64,000 nt of DNA from VBAU01 sp036005185. Its GTDB lineage: Bacteria; Bacteroidota; Bacteroidia; Chitinophagales; Chitinophagaceae. The position numbers and the translations under genes are program-made. Below are positions 63,345 through 64,000 of this stretch, in pieces (position 1 is the first letter of the stretch; each line of letters begins with the position of its first letter). Under the pieces are notes generated by a model that was not told the origin of the DNA, searched no databases, and worked only from the letters and a program-made list of their open reading frames with translations. The stretch spans positions 57,868 through 121,867 of the forward strand of contig DASYQS010000003.1 in the NCBI GenBank assembly GCA_036005185.1, written 5' to 3'.

Positions 63345-64000
63345 TTAAGGCGTGATGTAATGCCAAACCATCCACTCATCTTTACCAGCGTCATAGCTGG
63401 TGCCGAACCAAACTCCTTTTGTTTTGTAATCAGCGGGCCACCCTTTTACAATTTTTAGCTTGGTGGCCGTTGGATTCATCCAGCTAGCAGGATTCTGAAG
63501 CAGTGTATTGCCAACTAACGTGACCTCATTTTTTGATTCATCAATAGTGAATGTACCCGTGGTGATCGCTCCATTTTGAATGCGTGTATATTTCAGGCCA
63601 TTGTAATCGAAACGAATCGCGGCATCTTTCACAGCATCATCCCAGCTTTCATTCCAACCCCAATTGTAAGATGAGTTCTTGTTGGTTGTCCATCCTTTTC
63701 CTTTTGCCACCCAGTCAATAGGATTACCATTTACATCGATGGTCCAGTAACGACCTGGTGAAGAAGCGCCACCTGTAAGCATATTCAAAATTTCACCCGG
63801 ACCGAATGTTGGATTGAATCCATCATCTGGTTTTGGTGTTGATGGCGGTGGTGGAACCCAATTATCACTGTATTGTTTTGAGATGTAGTTAAAAATTTCA
63901 AATTCTGATTTTGTTGGATGCTTGAATGCGATTTGCATTGCATCGTTGGTTAAGGTTATAAGTCTACCCTTGGTATAAACCTGATCCCATCCCTGGTTCA
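63345..64000 (-). CDS. C-terminal part of a possible surface glycan-binding protein (5' end beyond window)
   Basis: The minus frame is open from the right edge (218 codons visible, first partial codon at 64000) to TAA at 63345. Visible sequence begins NQGWDQVYTKGRLITLTND, passes a proline-rich linker (NWVPPPPSTPKPDDGF, about 50-65), then a tryptophan-rich beta domain (RYWTIDVNGNPIDWVAKGKGW, YNWGWNESWDDAVKDAAIRF, GTSYDAGKDEWMVWHYITP). No catalytic motif is seen. Multi-domain proteins with linkers and aromatic beta domains encoded next to surface endoglucanases are often surface glycan-binding proteins of SusE/F or SGBP type, so I suggest that role without being able to name the family. It is on the same strand as the GH5 genes. 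Confidence 0.55.
   Translation of the reverse strand, partial: NQGWDQVYTKGRLITLTNDAMQIAFKHPTKSEFEIFNYISKQYSDNWVPPPPSTPKPDDGFNPTFGPGEILNMLTGGASSPGRYWTIDVNGNPIDWVAKGKGWTTNKNSSYNWGWNESWDDAVKDAAIRFDYNGLKYTRIQNGAITTGTFTIDESKNEVTLVGNTLLQNPASWMNPTATKLKIVKGWPADYKTKGVWFGTSYDAGKDEWMVWHYITP

Overview
The window reads as a chromosomal segment of a Bacteroidota bacterium, most likely Chitinophagaceae or a close relative (inference). The evidence is two SusC/SusD pairs each with an ECF sigma factor and a FecR anti-sigma gene, many CAZymes with Sec or lipoprotein signals, AT-rich intergenic DNA, no Shine-Dalgarno sequences, and FG-GAP/VCBS lipoproteins next to SusCD. From about 5.3 kb to the right edge, every gene I accept lies on the minus strand, so transcription runs right to left.

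Layout along the sequence. 1-8.2 kb: oxidative and accessory genes: a double-cupin/SMP-30 lactonase-like lipoprotein cut by the left edge, a small secreted protein, a PQQ dehydrogenase with an inserted cytochrome c, a frameshifted YhcH/YiaL-family gene, a secreted cupin protein and an alpha-ketoglutaric-semialdehyde-type dehydrogenase. 8.6-23.4 kb: glycoside hydrolases GH95, GH31, GH97, GH31, GH3, GH3. 23.6-31 kb: SusD, SusC, FecR and sigma (system 2). 31.2-42.9 kb: a truncated CRTAC1-type gene, a 1131-residue VCBS/ASPIC lipoprotein, SusD, SusC, FecR and sigma (system 1). 43.4-64 kb: GH43, CE6, GH51, GH43, GH43, a double CE1-type esterase, a single CE1-type esterase, GH29, GH42, GH29, two GH5 lipoproteins (one with a BACON domain) and the C-terminus of a possible surface glycan-binding protein.

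The enzyme set fits a polysaccharide utilization locus for a branched hemicellulose, best matching fucosylated, galactosylated and/or arabinosylated, acetylated xyloglucan. GH5 endoglucanases cut the backbone at the surface, SusC/SusD import the oligosaccharides, and GH95/GH29 (fucose), GH42/GH97 (galactose), GH43/GH51 (arabinose), GH31 (xylose), GH3 and the esterases finish digestion in the periplasm. The substrate is inferred from gene content, not shown. No hybrid two-component, AraC or LacI regulator is in the window; the visible control is two sigma/anti-sigma pairs.

Beyond the genes there are: rho-independent terminators directly after both susD genes; related hairpins with a shared flanking motif beside both sigma genes; a structured leader plus a 20-bp perfect palindrome at the start of one susC; a 63-bp element found twice 46 kb apart, with a degenerate third copy; a long inverted repeat; and three broken genes (frameshifted YhcH, N-truncated CRTAC1, and a 3' remnant of a duplicated GH42). 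I saw no rRNA, tRNA, CRISPR array, transposase or phage gene.
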